51,428 nt of DNA from JAJUJL01 sp041736465. GTDB taxonomy: Bacteria > Chloroflexota > Anaerolineae > Anaerolineales > UBA4823. How positions within the stretch are numbered: position 1 is the first letter of the stretch; each line of letters opens with the position of its first letter. The DNA is taken from NCBI GenBank assembly GCA_041736465.1, contig JBGSTO010000124.1, positions 1 through 51,428 of the forward strand, written 5' to 3'. The position numbers were made by a program, and so were the translations under genes. Positions 23,126 through 31,145 of this stretch are shown piece by piece. Below the pieces are notes generated by a model. It did no database searches and was not told where the DNA came from. It was given only the letters and a program-made list of their open reading frames with translations.

Positions 23126-24388
23126 TCAGGGAGCGGCTTCAACGCTTTCTACAGATCGGGCGTGATAATCTACAGCCGCGTTGATCAATTCTTCATCCGT
23201 TCTTTCAGCGCCCAAGCCGGCGCCATGACAGTGACGGCAGGCAAAATCGAGTCCAATCTGGGACAGCGCCGTAGCGCCATCCTCGGAGAATTGGCCAATC
23301 TGGAATGGGTCAATCGCCATGATGTGGGTGCGAATGTCACCAGTGAACTTTTCCGGGACCCCCCAGGCGCTCATGGTGATGCGCGGCATGTGACATTCCA
23401 GGCATGACAGTCCCAAGGCTTTGTGAGACACGTTGTTCTGGAACTTTGCTTGCTCAAAGTGGCAGTTTTCACAGCGTGTACGCACGGTTTGCTCGCCTGC
23501 CTCCCTCAGTTGCACTACCCCGGAATGCGGATCGTGGCAAACCACACAATCCAACGTGATGTGTTTGCTCTGGAACAACTCTTCGTACTGCTCGTGATGC
23601 TGGATGAAACCATCTTTCGCATCCACGGCTTCGATCTCGCCGCGGATGTGACACTCGCCGCACGCCTCAGCATCGCGGTCAATCTGCATGCTGTAGCCCT
23701 GCGGGTTGCTGGCATGCAAACTACCCGGACCGTGGCAGGCTTCGCATTTGATGCCTGGCTCGGCCCAGGTGCCAATCAGGCCGGGCAAATCATCCTGATT
23801 GCCGCTGGGATTGTAGCCGGTAGTGTGACAGGCACCGCAGTCATAGGGTAGATTCTCTGTACCGGAATTGTAGGTAACCCAACCGGCGTTCTTTCCGAGC
23901 ATTTGATTTGCCAGATTGTACTGGTTCAGGTAGCTGGCATTTCCGGTGCTTCCCGGTGCGTCGGTAATGATGTAGCCTTCTTTGTTCACAAAGCGTGCTT
24001 TCCAGTTATAGCCACCGATCACGTATAAAATATCATCCCAGGTATACCCATCCGGAGGGTTGGGAACACTGGTAAACGGATAATCGGGTGGTTGCCCATC
24101 GACAACCGGGTTCAGCTTCCAGGCATGGCCCGACTGCACGTACATATCATATATTTCTGTGTGACAGGCTGAACATAATTCGGCGCCAACGTAGCTGGCT
24201 GCAGAGGATGCTACTTCACCTTTGGGTCCGGGTTGGCCTGCAGGGCCTGCGGGGCCTTGTGGGCCTTCTGGACCAGGGGGGCCGGCAGGTCCTTCTAGTC
24301 CTTGAGGGCCGGCTGCCCCGGCGCAGGCAGCCAGTAGCAGACTGGTCGTCAGAAGCAATATGAAGAGCAGGGGTATTCTGTATCGCAT
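23126..24388 (-). CDS. Octahaem cytochrome c lipoprotein with a collagen-like stalk
   Basis: A 420-residue protein from ATG 24388 (AAGGAG eight bases upstream). A lipoprotein signal ends at the lipobox LAAC (Cys22). Eleven unbroken Gly-X-Y triplets follow at residues 27-59, rich in Pro at X and Y. The haem domain starts with YVGAELCSACHTEIYDMY and contains eight CXXCH motifs (CSACH, CGACH, CEACH, CGECH, CVVCH, CENCH, CLECH, CRHCH), in the cytochrome c554/multihaem pattern. A lipid-anchored, stalked haem protein would stand off the membrane, perhaps across the cell wall or S-layer. The gene has its own terminator and is divergent from an XRE-cupin regulator. The catalytic role, if any, is unknown. 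Confidence 0.88.
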   Translation of the reverse strand: MRYRIPLLFILLLTTSLLLAACAGAAGPQGLEGPAGPPGPEGPQGPAGPAGQPGPKGEVASSAASYVGAELCSACHTEIYDMYVQSGHAWKLNPVVDGQPPDYPFTSVPNPPDGYTWDDILYVIGGYNWKARFVNKEGYIITDAPGSTGNASYLNQYNLANQMLGKNAGWVTYNSGTENLPYDCGACHTTGYNPSGNQDDLPGLIGTWAEPGIKCEACHGPGSLHASNPQGYSMQIDRDAEACGECHIRGEIEAVDAKDGFIQHHEQYEELFQSKHITLDCVVCHDPHSGVVQLREAGEQTVRTRCENCHFEQAKFQNNVSHKALGLSCLECHMPRITMSAWGVPEKFTGDIRTHIMAIDPFQIGQFSEDGATALSQIGLDFACRHCHGAGLGAERTDEELINAAVDYHARSVESVEAAP

Positions 24389-24703
24389 TCGCATCTCTCC
24401 TTGATGGTATATAGATATTGAAAATGCTCTTGAGAGACCAGACCTGGTTGGTAATGCATTATCCAATCGATCGAAATAAGTCATCAGTTACGATAGCGTT
24501 TCTGGATTAACGCAGGATTAACTATTGGGTATTATACCCTAATCACCAGGATGAGATTCAAAAGATCATACCCGAGAACGAATTTGAGCGGCTCAGAGAA
24601 AATACGGGCGTTCGTGTTTATAATATGTTCGATATAGTTGTATAATGATTACATATTACCTGACGAAGCATCAATTAACAATCGGTTGGGGAGGAGCTTT
24701 GCG
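24389..24703. other. 315-bp divergent intergenic region between the lipoprotein cytochrome and the XRE-cupin regulator
   Basis: No gene is seen. On the + strand two TATAAT hexamers (24619-24624 and 24641-24646) lie 58-85 nt before the regulator start and are likely -10 elements, although neither has a good -35. The regulator may bind here to control itself and the cytochrome gene; no obvious operator stands out. Confidence 0.45.
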
Positions 24704-25363
24704 ATGGCGCTGATGGATTTTGAAAACAATACAATGGATGTTGGCAGCCGGCTGCGAACTTTGCGAAACGAACGCAATATGTCCATGCGTGCTCTGGCAC
24801 GTGCCAGCGGATTATCCACGAATGCGCTCAGTATGATCGAGCGAGCCCGGACTTCCCCATCGGTTAGCACGCTGTATAAACTAGCAGAGGCACTCGGGGT
24901 GCCGATCACCGCTTTCTTCCGAGTGGAGCCGCCGAAGAAAGATATTGTTTTTCGCAGCGCGTCTCACCGCTCGCAGGTGAATTTTCCGCGCGGAATCTGG
25001 GAAGGCCTGGGCGGTGAGGCTTTTGTTGGCGGCGTCGAACCATTCCTGATTACTCTGGAGCCGGGTGCTAATTCTGGAAGATTTGGTATGGCGCATGGTG
25101 GGCATGAGTTCGTCATGTGCCTGGCTGGGCAATTAGACTACGAAGTTGAAGATCAACGTTTCACTTTATCGCCTGGAGACAGCCTGCTGTTTGCTGCAAA
25201 TCTGCATCACCGCTGGCGAAATGCAGAAAAAACCACCTGCCGGGCGGTTGTGGTTTTATCGGGTTTCGAGAAAGGGGAACGTCCCAGTGAGTACCACCTG
25301 CAAGTGGATGTCTCTGAGGATGCGCTCGATCCGGAAGCAGACGATCCTGACGAAGATATTTAG
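24704..25363 (+). CDS. XRE-family regulator with C-terminal cupin sensor domain
   Basis: A 219-residue protein from ATG 24704, chosen for the strong GGGGAGGAG seven bases upstream. An in-frame TTG further upstream overlaps the promoter. The N-terminal helix-turn-helix reads LRTLRNERNMSMRALARASG and then STNALSMIERARTSPSVSTL. The C-terminal half is a cupin_2 barrel (ITLEPGANSGRF, then GHEFVMCLAGQLDYEV, then LSPGDSLLFAANLHHRWRN). Such proteins sense small ligands; the family does not reveal which one. An acidic tail (DPEADDPDEDI) ends the chain. Its divergent position suggests control of the stalked octahaem cytochrome. Confidence 0.9.
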   Translation: MALMDFENNTMDVGSRLRTLRNERNMSMRALARASGLSTNALSMIERARTSPSVSTLYKLAEALGVPITAFFRVEPPKKDIVFRSASHRSQVNFPRGIWEGLGGEAFVGGVEPFLITLEPGANSGRFGMAHGGHEFVMCLAGQLDYEVEDQRFTLSPGDSLLFAANLHHRWRNAEKTTCRAVVVLSGFEKGERPSEYHLQVDVSEDALDPEADDPDEDI

Positions 25364-25671
25364 GATAAGACCCTGCACTTGCTGTTTGGATATGATCTTC
25401 TACTCAGACACCAATCGTGCTATAATTTTTGCCTGGAGCTGAAAATCTGCCTTCTTGTGATCGAGAAAGAACGTTCAGCATGTGCACAAAAGTAATTCCT
25501 GCCCGAGATGATAATAATTACAATCAGAGAAATTCGCGCGGGGCAGGTTGGAGCAGATCGGCTGCAGCTTGATAGCTAAATGGATCAACCATCGCCCACG
25601 CAAAAGCGGCGGGCGATTTTTTTTATGCGAACAGGGTCATCATTAAGCACACTGCTTCAGGAGCGAACAGG
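25364..25671 (+). ncRNA. Candidate structured leader or small RNA upstream of aspS
   Basis: An extended -10 element (TGCTATAAT, ending at 25426) predicts a start near 25433. The RNA could fold with AGCTG/CAGCT and ATCTGC/GCAGAT closing pairs around a CCTGCCC/GGGGCAGG arm. It ends in a perfect intrinsic terminator (25591-25624) 48 nt before aspS. It may be an attenuating leader or a separate RNA of about 190 nt. The conserved T-box core is absent, and no known riboswitch family was recognised. Confidence 0.45.
25591..25624 (+). terminator. Intrinsic terminator just upstream of aspS
   Basis: ATCGCCC (25591-25597) pairs with GGGCGAT (25611-25617), with an inner CGC/GCG pairing around AAAA, followed by a run of eight T residues. 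It ends 48 nt before the aspS start codon, within the leader described above. Confidence 0.9.
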
Positions 25672-27456
25672 ATGTATAAAACACATACTTGCGGAGAATT
25701 GCGCAGCAGTCATAGTGGGCAGCGAGTAACACTTGCCGGTTGGGTCAACCGCCGGCGCGATCATGGCGGTGTAGCATTCATTGATTTGCGAGATCGTTTT
25801 GGTTTAGTGCAGGTAGTTGCCAGCGCGGAAGCAAATCCTGAAGCCCACCTGGTATTAGCGCCTGTGCGTATGGAATGGGTCATCCAGGTAGAGGGGGTGG
25901 TGCGTAAACGCCTGCAGGGAATGGAAAACTTGCGCCTGGAAACCGGTGAGATTGAGGTCGAAGTCCATCAAGTACGCGTCTTGAATCCTGCGCGGGTGAC
26001 GCCGTTCATGATTAGCTCGGATGAGGACCCGGACGAACAAACCAGGCTGCGATACCGCTATCTGGATTTGCGCCGTGAGCGTATGCGCAATAATTTGATC
26101 TTGCGTCACAGGGTCGTAAAATTTATCCGCGATTACCTGGACGCGCGCGGCTTTCTGGAGGTGGAAACCCCTATTTTGTTCAAGACCACTCCTGAAGGGG
26201 CGCGCGATTATCTGGTGCCATCCAGAGTGCACCCCGGTGAGTTTTATGCCTTACCTCAATCCCCGCAGCAGCTCAAGCAGTTATTGATGGTTGCAGGTAT
26301 TGAGCGATATTTCCAGATTGCGCGCTGCTTCCGGGATGAGGATACCCGCGGCGACCGCCAGCCGGAATTTACACAGCTCGACCTGGAAATGTCCTTTGTA
26401 GGACGTGAAGATGTCATGGCACTGGCGGAAGATTTGTTCACTCGGTTGGTCAGCGAAATCGTGCCTGACAAACGATTACAGGCATCCCCCTGGCCGCGCT
26501 TTACCTACCAGGAAGCGCTCGAGCGATTTGGCAAGGACAACCCCGATATACGTTTTGGAATGGAGTTGTGCGACCTAACAGACCTGGCAGCAGGGTGCGG
26601 CTTCAGCGTATTTGAGAATGCCGTGGCTGAAGGTGGAAGCGTGCGTGCTCTCAACGCTCGAGGACTGGGAGATTATTCGCGCAAGCAGCTTGATGAGCTA
26701 AACGAATATGTGCGAAAGTTCAAGGCTAAAGGCCTGGCATATCTGGCGATAACTACGAGCAGTGAGCAGCGTTCTTCCTTTGCTCGCTTCTTGAGTGAGG
26801 ATCGGCTGCGTGACGTTATGAACCGGTTGGATGCCCAGCCAGGCGATCTCTTGCTCTTTGTCGCAGACCGGCCTGCAGTTGTCTTCGAGAGCCTGGGCCG
26901 GCTGCGTGAATTATTGGGCGAGCGACTTGGATTGCGGGGTGGCGATGTCCTGGCATTTTGCTGGGTGGTTGACTTTCCATTCGTGATGTGGAATGAAGAG
27001 GAGAATCGTTGGGATCCCAGCCACCATCTTTTTACTGCGCCGATGCCAGAGGATGTGCCGCTGCTCGATCACGAACCAGGAGCTGCGCGCGGACAGCAGT
27101 ATGATATGGTGCTTAACGGGTATGAAGTGGGCGGAGGTTCGATTAGAATCCACGATAGCGAACTTCAGCAGAAGGTGTTCGGTTTAATCGGGCTGGATCT
27201 GAAGGTTGCCAAACAACGCTTTGGTCACATGCTGGAGGCCTTTACCTACGGCACACCCCCTCACGGCGGCATCGCCCCGGGGATTGACCGGATGTGCATG
27301 CTTCTGGCAGGTGAGCCAAACATCCGTGAGGTGATCGCATTTCCCAAAAATCAAACCGCTCGTGACTTGATGGGCGACGCACCTTCACCGGTTGAGCCGG
27401 AACAGCTCAAAGAACTGCACATCCAACTGGATCTGCCGGCGAAGCAACAAACATAA
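25672..27456 (+). CDS. aspS: Aspartyl-tRNA synthetase
   Basis: A class II synthetase of 594 residues, the length of the bacterial AspRS with a GAD insertion. The N-terminal OB fold (TLAGWVNRRRDHGGVAFIDL) binds the anticodon. Motif 2 reads FRDEDTRGDRQPEFTQLD, and motif 3 GGIAPGIDRMCMLLAGEPNI. The RxxxFPK ending (REVIAFPK) is typical. GGAG precedes the start. A separate asnS follows after 35 bp, so charging of Asn-tRNA does not depend on a non-discriminating AspRS. A terminator 48 nt upstream suggests that expression may be attenuated. Confidence 0.97.
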   Translation: MYKTHTCGELRSSHSGQRVTLAGWVNRRRDHGGVAFIDLRDRFGLVQVVASAEANPEAHLVLAPVRMEWVIQVEGVVRKRLQGMENLRLETGEIEVEVHQVRVLNPARVTPFMISSDEDPDEQTRLRYRYLDLRRERMRNNLILRHRVVKFIRDYLDARGFLEVETPILFKTTPEGARDYLVPSRVHPGEFYALPQSPQQLKQLLMVAGIERYFQIARCFRDEDTRGDRQPEFTQLDLEMSFVGREDVMALAEDLFTRLVSEIVPDKRLQASPWPRFTYQEALERFGKDNPDIRFGMELCDLTDLAAGCGFSVFENAVAEGGSVRALNARGLGDYSRKQLDELNEYVRKFKAKGLAYLAITTSSEQRSSFARFLSEDRLRDVMNRLDAQPGDLLLFVADRPAVVFESLGRLRELLGERLGLRGGDVLAFCWVVDFPFVMWNEEENRWDPSHHLFTAPMPEDVPLLDHEPGAARGQQYDMVLNGYEVGGGSIRIHDSELQQKVFGLIGLDLKVAKQRFGHMLEAFTYGTPPHGGIAPGIDRMCMLLAGEPNIREVIAFPKNQTARDLMGDAPSPVEPEQLKELHIQLDLPAKQQT

Positions 27457-27491
27457 CTCATAAATTCAATTGCTATTTTTAGGAGACACAC

Positions 27492-28835
27492 ATGGCGCCG
27501 ATTATTCGCGTAGAAGAAATTCATAAGTATGCAGAACAAGAAGTATCCATTCAGGGTTGGGTGTACAACCGGACGCACAAAGGAAAGCTGGTGTTTTTAT
27601 TGGTGCGGGATGGCTCGGGTTTCGTACAGTGTGTGGCGTTTAAAAACGATCTCGATCCTGATCTGTTCGATCAATTGACGCGCATCCCTCAGGAGGCTTC
27701 GCTGGTTATCACCGGGAAAGTACGCGCCGATCAACGCGCGCCAGGCGTTCCGGGCGGCTACGAGCTGGGTGTCACCCAGGCGCAAATCTTACAGTCGCCT
27801 GAGGAAGACTATCCCCTGGCTCTCAAGGAGCACGGCGTCGAATTTGTTTTGGATCACCGCCATCTATGGTTGAGAATGCCGTCTCAGTGGGCGATCCTTC
27901 GCATTCGCGCCACGGTAATCAGCGCAGTCCGGGAGTGGCTGGATCAGAACGGCTTTATCAACATGGATACACCCATTCTTACGCCCGCCGCCTGCGAAGG
28001 AACTACAACCTTGTTCGAGACGCCGTATTTCGATGAGGGCATCGCCTACCTGGCTCAATCGGGACAGCTATACAACGAGGCCAATATCTTCGCATTTGGT
28101 AGAGTTTACTGCTTTGGGCCGACATTCAGAGCAGAAAAATCGAAGACCCGCCGCCACCTGACAGAGTTTTGGATGGTAGAGCCGGAGGCGGCCTATTGTG
28201 ACCTCGACCAGTTGATGGAGTTCGAGGAACAGTTCGTTACCCACATCGTTAAGCGCGTATTGAAGGAACGCCAACCGGAGCTTGCCTCACTGGAACGAGA
28301 CACCAGCATTCTCGAGAAGATCGAACCTCCCTTCCCAAGAATCTCTTACGACCAGGCCCTCGAGATGCTGGCGGATATTCGCGAAAACACCGAAGATCCG
28401 GAGCTGCGTGAGCAGCTGCAAATTGATTGGGGCATGGATTTCGGCGCACCCCACGAGACCGAGCTGACCGCACGCTTCGAAAAACCGGTTTTCGTCTATG
28501 GATACCCGACTCAGGTGAAGGCATTTTATATGGAGCCGTGGCCAGGCCGGCCGGAAGTATGTAAGAGTGTGGACTTGTTGGCCCCAGAGGGGTATGGCGA
28601 AATCATCGGAGGCAGCGAACGGATTTCCAGCCTGGAGCTATTAACGCGCAGGCTTCACGAACACAACCTCCCGGAGGAGGCTTTCCGCTGGTATATGGAT
28701 CTGCGCCGTTTTGGCAGCGTTCCACACAGCGGATTTGGCATGGGAATCGAACGCACAGTATCCTGGATCACCGGCATCAAGCATATCCGCGAGGCCATTC
28801 CGTTTCCACGCACGATCAAGCGAGTTTATCCGTAA
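27492..28835 (+). CDS. asnS: Asparaginyl-tRNA synthetase
   Basis: A class II synthetase of 447 residues. The N-terminal OB fold begins VSIQGWVYNRTHKGKLVFLL. Motif 2 is FRAEKSKTRRHLTEFWMVEPE in type, and motif 3 GFGMGIERTVSWITGIKHIR. It ends IPFPRTIKRVYP, as in AsnRS and the related archaeal AspRS. AGGAG lies six bases before ATG. It is probably co-transcribed with aspS. The only alternative, an archaeal-type AspRS, is unlikely because a bacterial AspRS stands next to it. Confidence 0.95.
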   Translation: MAPIIRVEEIHKYAEQEVSIQGWVYNRTHKGKLVFLLVRDGSGFVQCVAFKNDLDPDLFDQLTRIPQEASLVITGKVRADQRAPGVPGGYELGVTQAQILQSPEEDYPLALKEHGVEFVLDHRHLWLRMPSQWAILRIRATVISAVREWLDQNGFINMDTPILTPAACEGTTTLFETPYFDEGIAYLAQSGQLYNEANIFAFGRVYCFGPTFRAEKSKTRRHLTEFWMVEPEAAYCDLDQLMEFEEQFVTHIVKRVLKERQPELASLERDTSILEKIEPPFPRISYDQALEMLADIRENTEDPELREQLQIDWGMDFGAPHETELTARFEKPVFVYGYPTQVKAFYMEPWPGRPEVCKSVDLLAPEGYGEIIGGSERISSLELLTRRLHEHNLPEEAFRWYMDLRRFGSVPHSGFGMGIERTVSWITGIKHIREAIPFPRTIKRVYP

Positions 28836-28898
28836 TGCCTTGCAGTCTTCTCAGGTGAAAAACACATAAATGACCTGTACAGCGGAATGCTTTTTTGG

Positions 28899-29097
28899 TA
28901 TAACATAAATGCCCTGCTGTGCGCGTGATGCCGCAACCCGGTTTTGAGCCAACACTCACCATACGGGCTCCAATCTCACGGGTGTGACGCGATAGGCTCC
29001 GGCCAAGGCGGAGCGCCCGGGTAGGCGCCCAACCTGCGAAGGCAGGTTCAAAACTTCGCAGCACACGGCATGGTGGGGTAGCTTCTTTATGGGAGCG
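28899..29097 (+). ncRNA. Candidate 6S-like structured RNA
   Basis: A TATAAC -10 element (28899-28904) precedes a 190-nt non-coding stretch with nested long-range pairing: ATGCCG (28928-28933) with CGGCAT (29066-29071), and GTTTTGA (28941-28947) with TCAAAAC (29048-29054). Inside are local hairpins, including GCTCCG/CGGAGC and AACCTGC-GAAG-GCAGGTT. The overall plan (closing stem, large internal bubble, terminal arm) and the sequence AAAACUUCGCAGCACACGGC near the 3' side recall 6S RNA. The assignment is by eye and tentative; the structured RNA itself is better supported than its name. Confidence 0.4.
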
Positions 29098-29132
29098 AAC
29101 ATAGGGTGCGGAAACGCACCCTATGTTCCTTT
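29098..29132. terminator. 13-bp GAAA-loop hairpin, possible bidirectional terminator
   Basis: AACATAGGGTGCG (29098-29110) and its exact complement (29115-29127) are joined by a GAAA tetraloop. It sits between the candidate RNA (+) and the stop of the MFS gene (-). CCTTT follows on the + strand; no T-run follows on the minus strand. Confidence 0.6.
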
Positions 29133-30366
29133 AATGCCTGTGAACATTGACCGGACGGACAACCAGCCAGTAGAACAATCCAGAGGCAAGCAGCGCCAAA
29201 CCAGCGCCAGTGTAAAACGGGGCCGAAGGGCCAAGTCCCGCCCATGTACCGATGCCTTGCCATAAACTGCCGGCCAAGAGGGAGGCGGGCAGCGCCGAAA
29301 ATCCGACGGCGGCATTGTACAGTCCATAGGCAGTACCGCGCTGCTGCTGGGGCACAAAGTCTGCGACCAGCGCTTTGGCTGTACCTTCGGTCATCGCATA
29401 ATAAATACCATAGAGGCCGAACAGGGTCCACACTTGAACGCCGGTGCGAGAGAGCGCCAGGCCAAAATAGATGGCGGCATATAGCAGCCAGCCGGAGAGC
29501 AGTACAACGGGGCGACTTATCCGGTCGGAAAGGGCTCCCAGAGGGGTTGAGAGTATCGAGTAAATTGCAGTATATGTGAGAAGCATCCCCATCACCTGAA
29601 GGACGCTCAGACCGCGCTCCGATGCAAGCAAGATGACGAAAGCATCGGAGGAATTGCCCAGTGTGAAGATCACAACCACACCTAGAAATGCCAGAAAGCG
29701 CCGGTCCAATTCCTTCCAGGATGGCCTGACAAATGGTTTTGACTCCTTTGCGGTTGTCTCAACATCGCGAGCGAAGAAGATCAGTATCAACACAGCCAGT
29801 GCGGCGGGTAAGATGCTGTACAGAACGATTGTTTGAAAGGTAGACCGTACCAGCGCCGTTTGCTGAGCCTGGGTTCTCCAGATCACCCAGGCTGCGATGC
29901 CTAAGCCGATAAATGCGCCGGCGGTATCGCCAGCGCGATGCAGCCCGAAGGCAAACCCTCGCGATTCCGCGCTCGCGCTCCCCGCCAGCAAGGCATCTCG
30001 CGGTGCTGTGCGTATACCCTTGCCTACCCGGTCGGTAAAGCGCACACCTAACACCCAGCCCCAGGATGCGGCAAAGTATAGAAATGGTTTGGCAAGAGCA
30101 GAGAGTCCGTAGCCGGCAACTGCCAGCCATTTGCGCCTCCCCAGGCGATCTGACCAGGAACCTGAAATTATCTTAACGAAACTGGCGGTTGTCTCAGCAA
30201 TACCATCGATTAAACCGATGATTGAGGTGCGGGTTCCGAGCACGTTGTACAGGAACAGCGGCAGCAGGTTGAAGATCATCTCGCTGGAAATGTCTGTCAA
30301 CAGCGAAACCAGTGAGAGCACCAATATATTGGGATGCAAACGAGAGCGTGAAGTGGTTTTCTTCAT
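29131..30366 (-). CDS. MFS transporter
   Basis: A major facilitator of 411 residues with about twelve helices. The loop after helix 2 carries GSWSDRLGRRKW, matching the conserved GxxxDRxGRR motif, and the second half has GALSDRISRPVV in the equivalent place. The N-terminus starts with basic residues followed by HPNILVLSLVSLLTDISSEM, a pattern common in a clade of uncharacterised bacterial MFS proteins. The substrate is unknown. It lies 34 bp downstream of the Nudix gene on the same strand and may share its transcript. Confidence 0.9.
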   Translation of the reverse strand: MKKTTSRSRLHPNILVLSLVSLLTDISSEMIFNLLPLFLYNVLGTRTSIIGLIDGIAETTASFVKIISGSWSDRLGRRKWLAVAGYGLSALAKPFLYFAASWGWVLGVRFTDRVGKGIRTAPRDALLAGSASAESRGFAFGLHRAGDTAGAFIGLGIAAWVIWRTQAQQTALVRSTFQTIVLYSILPAALAVLILIFFARDVETTAKESKPFVRPSWKELDRRFLAFLGVVVIFTLGNSSDAFVILLASERGLSVLQVMGMLLTYTAIYSILSTPLGALSDRISRPVVLLSGWLLYAAIYFGLALSRTGVQVWTLFGLYGIYYAMTEGTAKALVADFVPQQQRGTAYGLYNAAVGFSALPASLLAGSLWQGIGTWAGLGPSAPFYTGAGLALLASGLFYWLVVRPVNVHRH

Positions 30367-30400
30367 CCGAATTCTCGGGTTTCAGTGCTTTTCTTGAATT

Positions 30401-31081
30401 TTACGGGAATAGACGGCGCGCCTTGATTTCTGCGACCGCATCCGGGCGGTAGCGATAGAGCTGCGCGGGACGGCCTTCTCCAATCCGTTTATAGCGCGCC
30501 GGTTCGATGATACGCGCCGCCAGAATGCGTCGCCGGAAATTTCGTTTGTCCAGCTTTTCTCCCAGGATAATCTCGTAAGTGCGTTGAATTTCAGACAGGG
30601 TGAAATATTCAGGCAGTAATTGAAAGCCGACTGCCGAGTATTCCAGTTTATAGCGCAGCCGGCGCAGGGCATAGTCGATGATTTCGGTATGGTCGAACGC
30701 CAGAGCAGGCAGATCACTTGCTGGAAACCATGCGCACCGGGCTGCATGTGCAGCGCTTTTTTCATCGATTGGCGCGTCTGCCGGGATGAGGGCAAAATAT
30801 GCAACTGTGACGATGCGGCTGCGTGGATGCCTGTGCGGGTCGCCGTAGGTATACAACTGCTCCAGATATAACTGGCTCAAGCCGGTTTCTTTATGGAGCT
30901 CTCGGGTGGCAGCCTGTTCCAACGACTCGTTTGGATTGACAAATCCGCCCGGTAAAGCCCAAAATCCCTGAAAAGGATCGTCGGCGCGCTGAATGAGCAG
31001 CACCCGCAGCGATTCATGTTGCAAGGCGAAGATGACGATATCAATGGTCAGTGTGAATAATGCCGGATCCTGCGTTTGCAT
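30401..31081 (-). CDS. Nudix domain protein with C-terminal winged helix (NrtR-like)
   Basis: A 226-residue protein from ATG 31081. The N-terminal two-thirds is a Nudix fold with the box GGFVNPNESLEQAATRELHKETGL. Here the first Glu of the usual REUxEE is replaced by Lys (RELHKE), which should weaken metal binding and hydrolysis. The C-terminal third has IQRTYEIILGEKLDKRNFRRRI and GRPAQLYRYRPD, the winged-helix end of NrtR-type regulators, which use a degenerate Nudix domain to sense ADP-ribose and control NAD genes. Activity as an ADP-ribose pyrophosphatase cannot be excluded. A longer start at 31135 is possible. No NAD biosynthesis gene lies nearby. Confidence 0.85.
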   Translation of the reverse strand: MQTQDPALFTLTIDIVIFALQHESLRVLLIQRADDPFQGFWALPGGFVNPNESLEQAATRELHKETGLSQLYLEQLYTYGDPHRHPRSRIVTVAYFALIPADAPIDEKSAAHAARCAWFPASDLPALAFDHTEIIDYALRRLRYKLEYSAVGFQLLPEYFTLSEIQRTYEIILGEKLDKRNFRRRILAARIIEPARYKRIGEGRPAQLYRYRPDAVAEIKARRLFP

Positions 31082-31145
31082 ATCTGGTCTCGGAAAGCTG
31101 TTTGTAACTATACATCCATTCGAGAGCGATGGCAAGCTGCCATCC

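Noticed and set aside
7428..24388. Alternative complex III or a complete molybdoenzyme respiratory complex
   Set aside because: NrfD and ferredoxin subunits are present but there is no ActB-like or molybdopterin subunit, no ActDEF-type genes and no NrfA, so those names would over-claim.
25560..25625. T-box riboswitch upstream of aspS
   Set aside because: The T-box core (a TGGnACCGCG-type sequence) is missing and the nearest TGGA would not pair with an Asp or Asn tRNA end.
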